From Bog-756 sp052326605 (lineage in GTDB: Bacteria; Actinomycetota; Acidimicrobiia; Acidimicrobiales; RAAP-2): a stretch of 64,000 nt of DNA. The position numbers were made by a program, and so were the translations under genes. Every line of letters begins with the position of its first letter. Within the stretch, counting starts at the first letter, position 1. The DNA is taken from the NCBI GenBank assembly GCA_052326605.1, contig JBKQMB010000049.1, forward strand, positions 1-64,000, written 5' to 3'. Below are positions 41,585-48,906 of this stretch, in pieces. The notes under the pieces were generated by a model that saw nothing but the letters and a program-made list of their open reading frames with translations, was not told the DNA's origin and made no database searches.

Positions 41585-41612
41585 TTGAACGGCACCGCCG
41601 ATTGGTTACAAT
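41585..41612 (+). promoter_or_regulatory. Promoter of the mannosyltransferase gene
   Basis: TTGAAC (41585-41590), a 16-base spacer and TACAAT (41607-41612) form a good housekeeping promoter. GGTTAC occurs at 41604 and 41615, an 11-base direct repeat that overlaps the -10 and the likely start site. The predicted leader to the next gene is about 145 bases and holds no structure I recognise; the 41486-41764 gap contains nothing else. Confidence 0.6.
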
Positions 41613-41764
41613 GAGGTTACGGATTGATTGCGGTCACGGTTCCACGGGCATCCGGTGGCACCGGTCGGGGGCACGCATTTGACGCCGCGGGCCATCCCGA
41701 GCCCTTGCCACATGGGACTGTCTGAGCACACCAGCAGCCCGACGGAGGAGAGACCCGAACCTTG

Positions 41765-43447
41765 ATGTCACCCGATCCCATGCCGGCCGAGGCGCTCGAT
41801 GACGAGCAGCCTCGCGAGTCGCTTGGCACCTCCGGCGGCACCACTGCGCTGAGGACTGCGGCAGAGTTCCTCGGGTCGTCCCTGCATCGTCTGAAGCACA
41901 CCACGGGCTTCGCCGGAGACCGGCCGCCGGTGGCCGGCGAGGACGCCCAGCCCCGTGGCCTCGTGCTGAGGCCGGCGCTGCTCGGATTCGTGGCCGTCCT
42001 GGCCGTCAGCATCGGGGCGTCGTTGCCCAGCTCCCCGTTCAAGCTGGAGATGCCCGGGGTCTGGTTCTTCGGCGAGCCCTCGTCGGGCGGGGCGAGCCGT
42101 TGGGGCGTCTACTTCGCGCTCGCTGCCGTCTACGGGGGCCTGCTCTTGTTCATGCGGGTCTGGTGGGGGATGACCCGGCTGTACTCCCGGTGCCCCGGGG
42201 TCGCCTTCAAGAAGATGATGTGGGTCTTCGCACTGTGGTCCCTCCCTGTGCTGGTCATCGCCCCGCTGTTCAGCCGCGACGCCTATTCGTACGCCGCCCA
42301 GGGCGAGATGGTCAGCCATCACATGAACCCCTACCTGTACGGTCCCTTCGAGCTGGGGAACAACTCGTACACGGCCCCGGTCGACTCCTTGTGGGGCAAT
42401 GCACCTGCGCCCTACGGTCCGCTCTTCCTCCAGATCGACGGCTTCTTCGCCCGGATCACCTTCCACAACGAGCTGGCAACCATCGTGCTGCTGCGGCTCC
42501 TGGCCTTCGCAGGGGTGCTGCTCATCGCCGCCTGCGTCCCCCGGCTGGCCCGCCTCTACCACCGTGACGGTGCCGAGCTGTTCACCCTGATGGTGCTCAA
42601 CCCGGTGACGATCTTCCACCTGATCGGCGGAGCCCACAATGACGCGCTGATGCTGGGTCTCCTGGTCGCCGGCCTCACGGCGGCCAAGGAGAAGCGACCG
42701 ATCGTCGGCATAGTGCTGTGCGCCCTGGCCACCGCCATCAAGGCACCGGCGGCACTCGGGATCCTCTATGTGGGATGGAGTTGGCTCGGCCCCCGGGCTT
42801 CTGTCCGCGACAGGATCAGACCGGTGGTCACCGCCGGGCTCATCGGCGTGGGCATCCTCGGTTTCTTCTCCTACGTCAGCGGGCTCGGGTGGGGGTGGGT
42901 CACCATCCTTGGTTCACCGGGCGCGGTCCGTTCGTGGACGGCGCCGACGATGTCCCTGGCGCTTATCACCACCGGAATCGCCCACTTCGTCCACATCGGG
43001 GTGGGGCTCGGCGGCGTGCTCTCGGGCACCCGCCTCCTCGGCCTGCTGGTTGCCGGCGTCTGCGGGGTGTGGCTGCTGTTCAACAGCGACAGGATCGGCA
43101 CGCTCAAGGCCCTGGGGATCACCCTGCTCCTCTTCGTTGTGCTGGGCCCGGTCGTGCAGCCCTGGTACCTGTCCTGGGGTCTGATCCTCCTGGCGCCCGT
43201 GGCGCTGGGGCGCCTCCGGTCGCTGATCGTCGGGCTGTCCATGGTGACCGCGTTCATCGAGCTGCCCGGCGGCACCCAGCTGCTGAAGAGCCTGCTTCAC
43301 GGCGACCCCCTGCTGATAGCTCTGACCCTTCTGTGGATCCTCGTGGTCCTCACCGTTCCCCTGGCCACGTGGGAGCGCACGCAGCCGTTGGCTGCGCCCT
43401 CCGAGCCGTCGCCCCGGTTGGCGGTAGCGTCGGCCACCATCCGCTGA
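41765..43447 (+). CDS. MptB-like polyprenol-phosphomannose alpha-1,6-mannosyltransferase
   Basis: 560-residue GT-C type integral membrane enzyme with about 12 helices. Diagnostic blocks are APLFSRDAYSYAAQGEM with the catalytic aspartate, NPYLYGPFELGNNSY, PYGPLFLQIDGFFARI, MVLNPVTIFHLIGGAHND and ATAIKAPAALGILYVGW. MptB in corynebacteria extends the lipomannan backbone; here it suggests a mannose polymer on the envelope. The N-terminal 75 residues are cytoplasmic. ATG at 41765 has GGAGGAG about 13 bases upstream, which is rather far; TTG 41762 is possible. A promoter is at 41585-41612. Confidence 0.88.
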   Translation: MSPDPMPAEALDDEQPRESLGTSGGTTALRTAAEFLGSSLHRLKHTTGFAGDRPPVAGEDAQPRGLVLRPALLGFVAVLAVSIGASLPSSPFKLEMPGVWFFGEPSSGGASRWGVYFALAAVYGGLLLFMRVWWGMTRLYSRCPGVAFKKMMWVFALWSLPVLVIAPLFSRDAYSYAAQGEMVSHHMNPYLYGPFELGNNSYTAPVDSLWGNAPAPYGPLFLQIDGFFARITFHNELATIVLLRLLAFAGVLLIAACVPRLARLYHRDGAELFTLMVLNPVTIFHLIGGAHNDALMLGLLVAGLTAAKEKRPIVGIVLCALATAIKAPAALGILYVGWSWLGPRASVRDRIRPVVTAGLIGVGILGFFSYVSGLGWGWVTILGSPGAVRSWTAPTMSLALITTGIAHFVHIGVGLGGVLSGTRLLGLLVAGVCGVWLLFNSDRIGTLKALGITLLLFVVLGPVVQPWYLSWGLILLAPVALGRLRSLIVGLSMVTAFIELPGGTQLLKSLLHGDPLLIALTLLWILVVLTVPLATWERTQPLAAPSEPSPRLAVASATIR

Positions 43448-43514
43448 CGGCAGGCAACCTCCTTCCGGGCGGCAGGCAGGACCACCCGATGGGGGTGACG
43501 CCGCCCGCACTGGT

Positions 43515-44003
43515 TCAGAGCATGCGCTGGAGGACCGAGACGTCCAGCCAGCGGTTGAACTTCCGGCCGATCTCCCGTTCGACCCCGACCAGTTGGAACC
43601 CGCAGGCCTCGTGAAGAGCGATCGAGGCCATGTTGCCCCCGCCGATGCGGGCGATGATGGAGTGGAACCCGTGTTGGTTGGCCAGCGTGACGAGCTCCTC
43701 CAACAGCGATCGGCCGACACCGCCCCCCTGGTGGGGCCCATCCACATAGACCGAGTTCTCGACGGTGGTGGCGTACGAGGGGCGGTCCCGGTAAGCCGAA
43801 AGGGAGCCGAATCCGAGGACCAGGCCGTCGTCGTCCACAGCCACGACGACCGGATAGGGCCCCCGGTGGTCGGCCAGCCATCCGTCCTGCTCCTCGGGGG
43901 TGCGCGGGACGAGGTCGAAGGTCGCGGTGGAGCCGACCACCTCGGCGTTGTAGATCGCACGTATCGCTTCGGCGTCCGACCGTCTCGCCAGGCGAACGTG
44001 CAT
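43515..44003 (-). CDS. GNAT family N-acetyltransferase, phosphinothricin-acetyltransferase-like
   Basis: 162-residue Gcn5-fold acetyltransferase: HVRLARRSDAEAIRAIYN, FGSLSAYRDRPSYATTVENSVYVDGPHQGGGVGRSLLEEL (acetyl-CoA loop with QGGGVG) and GGGNMASIALHEACGFQLVGVERE are the marks of the Pat/MddA/YncA group, which acetylates methionine analogues or phosphinothricin. The real substrate is unknown. Convergent with MptB, divergent from the tRNA-Thr cluster. Confidence 0.9.
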   Translation of the reverse strand: MHVRLARRSDAEAIRAIYNAEVVGSTATFDLVPRTPEEQDGWLADHRGPYPVVVAVDDDGLVLGFGSLSAYRDRPSYATTVENSVYVDGPHQGGGVGRSLLEELVTLANQHGFHSIIARIGGGNMASIALHEACGFQLVGVEREIGRKFNRWLDVSVLQRML

Positions 44004-44055
44004 CCGCCGATGGTAGCCAGACAGGGCCCGCTTCTCGACCCGCTCCAGCTTTGGC

Positions 44056-44061
44056 TATGCT
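44056..44061 (+). promoter_or_regulatory. Candidate -10 for the tRNA-Thr cluster
   Basis: TATGCT lies about 30 bases before tRNA-Thr, with TTCTCG (44032-44037) as a weak -35 at 18 bases. It would serve tRNA-Thr, tRNA-Met and the genes downstream. Confidence 0.45.
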
Positions 44062-44091
44062 TTCATCTCTGCTGCTCGCTCGAGCTGCATT

Positions 44092-44164
44092 GCCCCCTTA
44101 GCTCAGTCGGCAGAGCACAGCCATGGTAAGGCTGGTGTCGTCGGTTCGATTCCGACAGGGGGCT
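44092..44164 (+). tRNA. tRNA-Thr (anticodon GGT)
   Basis: Acceptor GCCCCCT (44092-44098) pairs with AGGGGGC (44157-44163), discriminator T at 44164. Anticodon stem CAGCC/GGCTG encloses loop ATGGTAA. T-loop is TTCGATT. CCA is not encoded. Confidence 0.95.
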
Positions 44165-44171
44165 CGCCCGT

Positions 44172-44245
44172 GGCGGCGTAGCTCAGTTGGTTAGAGCACA
44201 CGGCTCATAATCGTGGGGTCGCCGGTTCGAGTCCGGCCGCCGCTA
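44172..44245 (+). tRNA. tRNA-Met (anticodon CAT, elongator-like)
   Basis: Acceptor GGCGGCG pairs with CGCCGCT (44238-44244), with a G-T pair at position 1, so it is not an initiator tRNA of the mismatch type. Anticodon loop CTCATAA, T-arm GCCGG/CCGGC, discriminator A at 44245. CCA is encoded at 44246-44248. A lysidine-type tRNA-Ile(CAT) cannot be wholly excluded. Confidence 0.93.
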
Positions 44246-44319
44246 CCAATTTCTGGACACAGGGCAATCATCGGAACGGATCTGCGGCCGGGTCGGCCGT
44301 CAGGCAAAAGGGAGTCACC

Positions 44320-44484
44320 GTGGCAAAGAACGAGAAGCGCATCCAGGTCACCCTGGCCTGCGAGCAGTGCAAACGACGGAACTACATCACGACGAAGAAC
44401 AAGATGAACGATCGCGAGCGGATCGAGATGAAGAAGTTCTGCCGCTGGGATCGCCAGCACACGCTGCACAAGGAGACCCGATAG
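44320..44484 (+). CDS. rpmG: Ribosomal protein bL33
   Basis: 54-residue large-subunit protein. The sequence runs KNEKRIQVTLACEQCKRRNY, then NKMNDRERIEMKKFC, and ends TLHKETR. The first zinc-ribbon pair C14-x2-C17 is present; the second pair, normally C-x2-C, reads C41-R-W-D44, so one ligand is replaced by Asp (a nearby His47 might substitute). Start GTG at 44320 has AAAAGGGAGTC upstream. It sits between tRNA-Met and tRNA-Trp, ahead of secE-nusG, a frequent bacterial neighbourhood. The stop codon lies inside a 29-bp tandem repeat. Confidence 0.95.
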   Translation: MAKNEKRIQVTLACEQCKRRNYITTKNKMNDRERIEMKKFCRWDRQHTLHKETR

Positions 44485-44532
44485 GGGTCGTCCGGCTGGA
44501 AGCGACCCGATAGGGGTCGTCCGGCTGGAAGC
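44475..44532. repeat. 29-bp tandem duplication across the rpmG stop codon
   Basis: A 29-base unit beginning GACCCGATAGGGGTC occurs at 44475-44503 and again, identically, at 44504-44532, followed by a partial third copy (GACCCGG). The first copy encodes the last rpmG codons and stop. Each unit contains a short hairpin (GACCC / GGGTC, one base longer with CG in the second copy). Perfect identity suggests a recent duplication. Confidence 0.9.
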
Positions 44533-44644
44533 GACCCGGGGCGGGGCGCCTGCGGGGCTCGCCTGGGATTTCCGATGGCCCTGGTGCTAGCCTGAAGCAC
44601 CGCCCCTGCGATCGGTTGGCCGTTCGCGGCATGGCGGTCGACAG

Positions 44645-44717
44645 AGGGCAGTAGCTCAACTGGTAGAGCACCGGTCTCCAAAACCGAAGGTTGGGGGTTC
44701 GAGTCCCTCCTGCCCTG
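44645..44717 (+). tRNA. tRNA-Trp (anticodon CCA)
   Basis: Acceptor AGGGCAG (44645-44651) pairs with CTGCCCT (44710-44716), discriminator G at 44717. Anticodon stem CCGGT/ACCGA-type with loop CTCCAAA. T-loop TTCGAGT. CCA is not encoded. It lies just before secE, as in many bacteria. A 6-bp hairpin (GGTGCT 44583-44588 / AGCACC 44596-44601) precedes it. Confidence 0.95.
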
Positions 44718-44753
44718 CTCTCCAATTGTGACAACGGTCGAAGGAAACGGCAC

Positions 44754-45047
44754 GTGAACCGAGAACAGAAGCGACAGATGCAGCGTCAGGGCCAGGACCC
44801 CGATGGGGAGTCCGCGCCCAAACGCACGTCCGCTCCTCCTCGGCGGCCCCCCAAGCGCGAACCGTTCCGTGTGGGCCAGTTCCTACGAGAGGTACGATCG
44901 GAGCTCCGCCAGGTAGCCTGGCCAAACAGGTCCGAGGTCATCAACTACACCACGGTGACCCTGGTCACCCTGCTGTCGTTGATGGTCCTGATCTTCATTC
45001 TCAACTACGCCTTTGCCAAAGGCGTCCTTTGGCTCTTCAAGACGTGA
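44754..45047 (+). CDS. secE: Preprotein translocase subunit SecE
   Basis: 97-residue small SecYEG subunit. Basic, Gln/Pro-rich N-terminus (about 1-45), then the conserved FLREVRSELRQVAWPNRSEV amphipathic block and one transmembrane helix (TVTLVTLLSLMVLIFILNYAF). The GTG at 44754 follows AAGGAAA by about 6 bases; earlier in-frame codons lie inside tRNA-Trp. nusG follows 5 bases later. Usual length for actinobacterial SecE with an N-terminal extension. Confidence 0.95.
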   Translation: MNREQKRQMQRQGQDPDGESAPKRTSAPPRRPPKREPFRVGQFLREVRSELRQVAWPNRSEVINYTTVTLVTLLSLMVLIFILNYAFAKGVLWLFKT

Positions 45048-45052
45048 TCGGT

Positions 45053-45802
45053 ATGACTGTGACCCAAGACGGAAGCAACCAACCCATCGGCGATGACCAA
45101 GGCCTCGAAGAGGCAGAGGTGTCCGCTGCCCCCGAGGCCGATTCTGCGTCCCCCGAGGCCGACGTCGCCCCTTCCGGCGAGGAGGAGGCCGCCGTCGAGG
45201 CAGAAGCGGACACCGAGGACGAGTACGACGAGGAGTCGTTCGTCATCAGCCCCTACGACCAGCCCGGCCGCTGGTTCGTCGTGCACACCTATGCGGGGTA
45301 TGAGAACAAGGTCAAGTCCAACCTGCACAGCCGGACCGTCTCGATGAACATGGAAGACCGCATCTATGAGGTGGTCATCCCCATGGAGGACGTCGTCGAG
45401 TTCAAGAACGGCAAGAAGGTGGTCGTCCAGAAGAAGGTGTTCCCGGGCTACCTCCTGTGCCGCTGCGAACTGGACGATGACAGCTGGTCCGTGATCCGGA
45501 ACACCCCGGGGGTGACCGGCTTCGTGGGCCCGGGCACCAAGCCCACGCCGTTGTCGCGCCGTGAGGTCGAGGGGATCCTCCAGGTCAAGGTCGAGGGTGG
45601 GGAGGCGCCGTCCAAGCGCAGCCGTCCTCGCCTCGAGCACGAGGTCGGCGAGACGGTGCGGGTCAAGGAAGGCCCGTTCGCGGACTTCTCCGGCCAGATC
45701 GCAGAGATCAACGAGGATCAGCTGAAGCTCAAGGTCCTGGTCAACATTTTCGGTCGAGAGACCCCGGTAGAACTCGAATTCAGCCAGGTCGCAAAGCTGT
45801 AG
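45053..45802 (+). CDS. nusG: Transcription termination/antitermination factor NusG
   Basis: 249 residues: an acidic, Glu/Ala-rich N-terminal extension (about 1-70) that is common in actinobacteria, the NGN domain (WFVVHTYAGYENKVKSNL, PGYLLCRCELDDDSW) that contacts RNA polymerase, and the C-terminal KOW domain (VGETVRVKEGPFADFSGQIAEIN) for Rho or ribosomal S10. The ATG at 45053 lacks a strong ribosome binding site; GTG 45044 overlaps the secE stop (GTGA) and is a plausible coupled start adding three residues. rplK follows after 30 bases. Confidence 0.96.
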   Translation: MTVTQDGSNQPIGDDQGLEEAEVSAAPEADSASPEADVAPSGEEEAAVEAEADTEDEYDEESFVISPYDQPGRWFVVHTYAGYENKVKSNLHSRTVSMNMEDRIYEVVIPMEDVVEFKNGKKVVVQKKVFPGYLLCRCELDDDSWSVIRNTPGVTGFVGPGTKPTPLSRREVEGILQVKVEGGEAPSKRSRPRLEHEVGETVRVKEGPFADFSGQIAEINEDQLKLKVLVNIFGRETPVELEFSQVAKL

Positions 45803-45832
45803 GCCGGCGGAGACAGGTAAGGAGAAGCACCA

Positions 45833-46270
45833 ATGCCACCGAAGAAGAAGAAGCGCGTCCTCACGGTTGTGAAGATCCAGCTCCCCGCCGGGGGGGCAAC
45901 GCCCGCGCCACCGGTCGGAACCGCCCTCGGGCCGCACGGGGTCCAGACGATGGACTTCTGCAAGCAGTACAACGCAGCGACCGAGAACCAGAAGGGTTCG
46001 ATCGTCCCGGTCGAGATCTCCATCTACGAGGACCGGACCTTCACGTTCATCCTCAAGACTCCGCCGACCCCGGCGCTCCTGCGTCAGGCGGCCGGCATCC
46101 AGAAGGGTGCAGCCACGTCGGGCCGCGAGCAGGCCGGCACGGTCACCAGCGCCCAGGTCGAGGAGATCGCAACCATCAAGCTGCCCGACCTCAACACTGC
46201 GGACATCGAATCGGCCAAGCGGCAGGTGGCCGGAACGGCACGTTCGATGGGAATCGCCGTCGCCGGCTGA
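45833..46270 (+). CDS. rplK: Ribosomal protein uL11
   Basis: 145 residues. N-terminal domain PPKKKKRVLTVVKIQLPAGGATPAPPVGTALGP holds the proline-rich thiopeptide-contact helix region, and the C-terminal RNA-binding domain includes TAGTARSMGI-type VAGTARSMGIAV. It forms the GTPase-associated centre with L10-L12 and is needed for stringent response. AAGGAGA lies 6-8 bases before the ATG. Co-directional with nusG and rplA. Confidence 0.97.
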   Translation: MPPKKKKRVLTVVKIQLPAGGATPAPPVGTALGPHGVQTMDFCKQYNAATENQKGSIVPVEISIYEDRTFTFILKTPPTPALLRQAAGIQKGAATSGREQAGTVTSAQVEEIATIKLPDLNTADIESAKRQVAGTARSMGIAVAG

Positions 46271-46309
46271 GTCGGCGACCGAACACAGTCAAGAAAGCAG
46301 AGAGTCATC

Positions 46310-47032
46310 ATGTCCAGGGGAAAGAAGTACACGGCGAGTGTTTCCGGGTTCGATCGCCAGCATCTCTATACGCCCGCCGAGGCGGTTGACCTGGTCAAGG
46401 CGTCGGCCAAGGCCTCGTTCGACGAGACCGTCGAGCTGGCAGTCCGGCTCGGGGTGGATCCTCGCAAGGCCGATCAGATCGTCCGCGGCACCCTGTCGCT
46501 GCCGGCAGGCACCGGCCGCACCGCTCGGGTGGTCGTGTTCGCCGCCGGCGAGAAGGCTTCCGAGGCCAGGGCTGCCGGTGCAGATGTCGTGGGTGCCGAC
46601 GATCTCGTGGCCCGGGTGGCCAACGAGGGCTTCCTCGACTTCGACGTCGCCATCGCCACCCCGGACCTGATGGGCCAGGTCGGGACCCTGGGCCGCGTGC
46701 TCGGACCGCGGGGCCTGATGCCCAACCCGAAGACCGGCACCGTGACCGACGACGTGGAGCGGGCGGTCATCGAGTTCAAGGGCGGCCGGGTGGAGTACCG
46801 GACCGACAAGGTGGGCAACATCCATCTGCGGATCGGCAAGGCCTCCTTCGAGCGGGCCAAACTGCTCGAGAACCTGCATGCGGTGATGGAGGAGCTCCAT
46901 CGGGCCAAGCCGGCATCGGCCAAGGGCCGTTATGTGCGGGCGGTCACCCTCTCTTCGACCATGGGCCCCGGGGTCCACATCGATCCCGTTCTGGCCCGCA
47001 AGGTCGATGAGGAGTTGGTGGCCACGGCCTGA
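46310..47032 (+). CDS. rplA: Ribosomal protein uL1
   Basis: 240 residues, full length. Conserved blocks: AVDLVKASAKASFDETVELAVRLGVDPRKADQ, GTLSLPAGTGRTARVVVFA, MGQVGTLGRVLGPRGLMPNPKTGTV and VEYRTDKVGNIHLRIGKASF. It is part of the L1 stalk and in many bacteria represses its own L11-L1 mRNA. It begins 39 bases after rplK with no obvious promoter between them, so the two form a unit. Confidence 0.97.
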   Translation: MSRGKKYTASVSGFDRQHLYTPAEAVDLVKASAKASFDETVELAVRLGVDPRKADQIVRGTLSLPAGTGRTARVVVFAAGEKASEARAAGADVVGADDLVARVANEGFLDFDVAIATPDLMGQVGTLGRVLGPRGLMPNPKTGTVTDDVERAVIEFKGGRVEYRTDKVGNIHLRIGKASFERAKLLENLHAVMEELHRAKPASAKGRYVRAVTLSSTMGPGVHIDPVLARKVDEELVATA

Positions 47033-47069
47033 GGTGCTGCAAGGCCTGGTGGGCAACCCCCGGGTGCGG

Positions 47070-47260
47070 TAGTGTTTCACCTTTCCAGATCTACAGAACT
47101 GCCGTAGACCTCCGGTGTACCGGTCAACCGGTACCGAAGGGACCCGAATCGGGTCCGCCTGACGAGGCGTTCCGCATCGAGCACCCCGTGCCCGCTGTGC
47201 CGCCACTCGATGGTGTCTACGGCCCGTAACCGACAGAGCCCAGTGCTCGGTGGAGGGACC
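47070..47260 (+). promoter_or_regulatory. Structured rplJL leader, L10-leader-like
   Basis: TAGTGT (47070-47075) is a likely -10, giving a leader near 180 bases. In it CTAC (47091-47094) can pair with GTAG (47104-47107), then come two strong hairpins: GTACCGGT / ACCGGTAC at 47117-47134 with a 2-base loop, and GGACCCG / CGGGTCC at 47140-47156 with an AAT loop. In most bacteria L10-(L12) binds such a leader to repress its own mRNA. Match to the Rfam L10 leader was not tested. Confidence 0.6.
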
Positions 47261-47941
47261 ATGGACAATCCGAGGGCCGAAAAGGTCGCCGTCGTGAACG
47301 AAGTGCGGGACCGGCTGGCTGCATCCGACGGCGCTGTGCTCACCGAGTACCGGGGCCTCACCGTCGCCCAGCTCGCCGCGCTGCGCAGGGAGCTGACCGC
47401 CGCCGGCGGCGATTACAAGATCTACAAGAACACCCTGGTGCGCTTGGCCGTGGCCGACGGCCCCCAGGCCGCCATCCACGACCTGCTGACCGGCCCGACG
47501 GCGATCGCCTTCGTGCAGGGCGACGTCAGCGCGGTGGCCAAGGCCCTCCGGGATTTCGCCCGGAGCAATCCGAACCTGGTGGTCAAGGGCGGTGTGGTGG
47601 CGAGCGGCGTCCTTTCGGCCGGCGAGATCAGCGTGCTGGCCGACCTCCCCTCGCGGGACACCCTTCTGGCGCAGTTCGCCGGGGCGCTGTCGGCACCGCT
47701 GCAGAAGCTGGCCGGACTGATCGAGGCCCTTCCCCGCAACCTCGCCTATGGGCTCTCCGCTCTCCTCGACCAGCGCCGGTCGGAGGGCGGGGCCGAGGCG
47801 GCGGTGGAGCCCGCACCGGCACTCGAGCAGGCCGAGGCCGCTGCGGAGGAGTCCGACGGCGCCGAGTCCGGCGACGCACCTGAGGCCACCACGGAGTCCG
47901 AGGTCGCTGATGCCACCGAGGCGGAGAGCCAGGGCGAGTAG
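47261..47941 (+). CDS. rplJ: Ribosomal protein uL10
   Basis: 226 residues against about 165-180 in most bacteria. Residues 1-170 are a normal L10: AEKVAVVNEVRDRLAASDGAVLTEYRGL, NTLVRLAV and the L12-binding C-terminal helix. From about 172 an Ala/Glu/Ser-rich acidic tail of about 50 residues follows, of unknown role. The ATG at 47261 has TGGAGGGA 6-8 bases upstream. It forms the base of the L12 stalk. Confidence 0.96.
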   Translation: MDNPRAEKVAVVNEVRDRLAASDGAVLTEYRGLTVAQLAALRRELTAAGGDYKIYKNTLVRLAVADGPQAAIHDLLTGPTAIAFVQGDVSAVAKALRDFARSNPNLVVKGGVVASGVLSAGEISVLADLPSRDTLLAQFAGALSAPLQKLAGLIEALPRNLAYGLSALLDQRRSEGGAEAAVEPAPALEQAEAAAEESDGAESGDAPEATTESEVADATEAESQGE

Positions 47942-48063
47942 CGACACGTCGGCCGGTCCATCCGCGGTCCTCGACCCGGCCGGCACCCGGACGAACAGAA
48001 CCAGTACCAGAGCAACCAACCGAACCAACCGAAGACAGACACTAGGAACAAGGAGTTACGACG

Positions 48064-48453
48064 ATGGCAGGCACCCTGACCAAGGACCAGATTCTGGACG
48101 GCATCTCTGAGCTGTCCGTGCTCGAGCTCAGCGAGCTGCTGAAGGAGTTCGAGGAGCGTTTCGGCGTGACCGCCGCCGCTCCGGCGGCCGTGGCCGCCGC
48201 GGCCCCCGCAGGCGGCGGCGAAGCCGCAGCCGAGGAGGAGAAGACCGAGTACGACGTCATCCTGATGGCTGCCGGTGACAAGAAGATCCAGGTGATCAAG
48301 GAAGTCCGCTCGCTGACCAGCCTTGGCCTCAAGGAAGCCAAGGACCTGGTGGACGGTGCCCCCAAGCCGGTGCTGGAGCGGGCCAACAAGGAAGATGCCG
48401 ACAAGGCGAAGGCGCAGCTCGAGGGCGCCGGAGCCACCGTCGAACTCAAGTAG
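48064..48453 (+). CDS. rplL: Ribosomal protein bL12 (L7/L12)
   Basis: 129 residues: N-terminal dimerisation helices (TKDQILDGISELSVLELSELLKEFEERF), an Ala/Gly hinge, and the C-terminal factor-binding domain (EYDVILMAAGDKKIQVIKEVR, GLKEAKDLVDGAPK). Multiple copies sit on each ribosome. AAGGAG lies 8 bases before the ATG. The 122-base gap from rplJ holds a tandem repeat AACCAACCG at 48014-48022 and 48023-48031 and little secondary structure, which would keep the ribosome binding site open. Confidence 0.97.
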   Translation: MAGTLTKDQILDGISELSVLELSELLKEFEERFGVTAAAPAAVAAAAPAGGGEAAAEEEKTEYDVILMAAGDKKIQVIKEVRSLTSLGLKEAKDLVDGAPKPVLERANKEDADKAKAQLEGAGATVELK

Positions 48454-48458
48454 GACGG

Positions 48459-48500
48459 CCCGGGTTCGGTTCGCCGGTTCGCCGGCGGCCCGAACCCGGG
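48459..48500 (+). terminator. Hairpin between rplL and rpoB (attenuator-like)
   Basis: CCCGGGTTCGG (48459-48469) and CCGAACCCGGG (48490-48500) make an 11-bp perfect stem around a 20-base loop that can itself pair (CGCCGG repeats). It begins 5 bases after the rplL stop. There is no T-run after it, so it would be a partial terminator or mRNA-processing site, as known between rplL and rpoB in other bacteria. Confidence 0.6.
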
Positions 48501-48596
48501 AGCAGCCGGACATCCGGCCCCGGTCGGGACGGGCTGGATCCGGCGGTCGCCCTCCTTGTCCGCCCCCACGGCGTACCGCCGCCCGGGTCGGAATCC

Positions 48597-48625
48597 TTGA
48601 CTGCGGGCGGTGGGTCTCCTACCCT
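48597..48625 (+). promoter_or_regulatory. rpoBC upstream promoter P1
   Basis: TTGACT (48597-48602), 17-base spacer, TACCCT (48620-48625). Fits the housekeeping consensus and lies about 280 bases before rpoB. Confidence 0.6.
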
Positions 48626-48659
48626 GGGCAGGCCTGGATCGGGGACTTCCCTCCGTGGG

Positions 48660-48688
48660 TTGTGAATCGTTGCGCTTCCGGTTATGAT
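48660..48688 (+). promoter_or_regulatory. rpoBC upstream promoter P2
   Basis: TTGTGA (48660-48665), 17-base spacer, TATGAT (48683-48688), the better of the two. A start near 48695 gives a leader of about 210 bases to rpoB. The rest of the 48501-48906 gap shows no gene. Confidence 0.65.
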
Positions 48689-48906
48689 TACTGGTTGCCG
48701 TGCCTGCTCCTGACGCCTTCCTCAGTATTCTGGCTGATTGACGCGCGCCCTGGCGCCCCCTTCGACCGCTCCGGCGGCAGTCGTCGACCCCTGAAGGCGG
48801 TGCCCGGAATGTCCAGCTCCGACTAGTGATTCACCGCAGTAGCCCGTCGTAACACCGCAGTACCCCGTCCTTGCCCCATTCGCTTGCAACTGGGAGGAGT
48901 AGGCCG

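Noticed and set aside
41613..41764. Riboswitch in the mannosyltransferase leader
   Set aside because: No known aptamer core could be recognised in the 145 bases.
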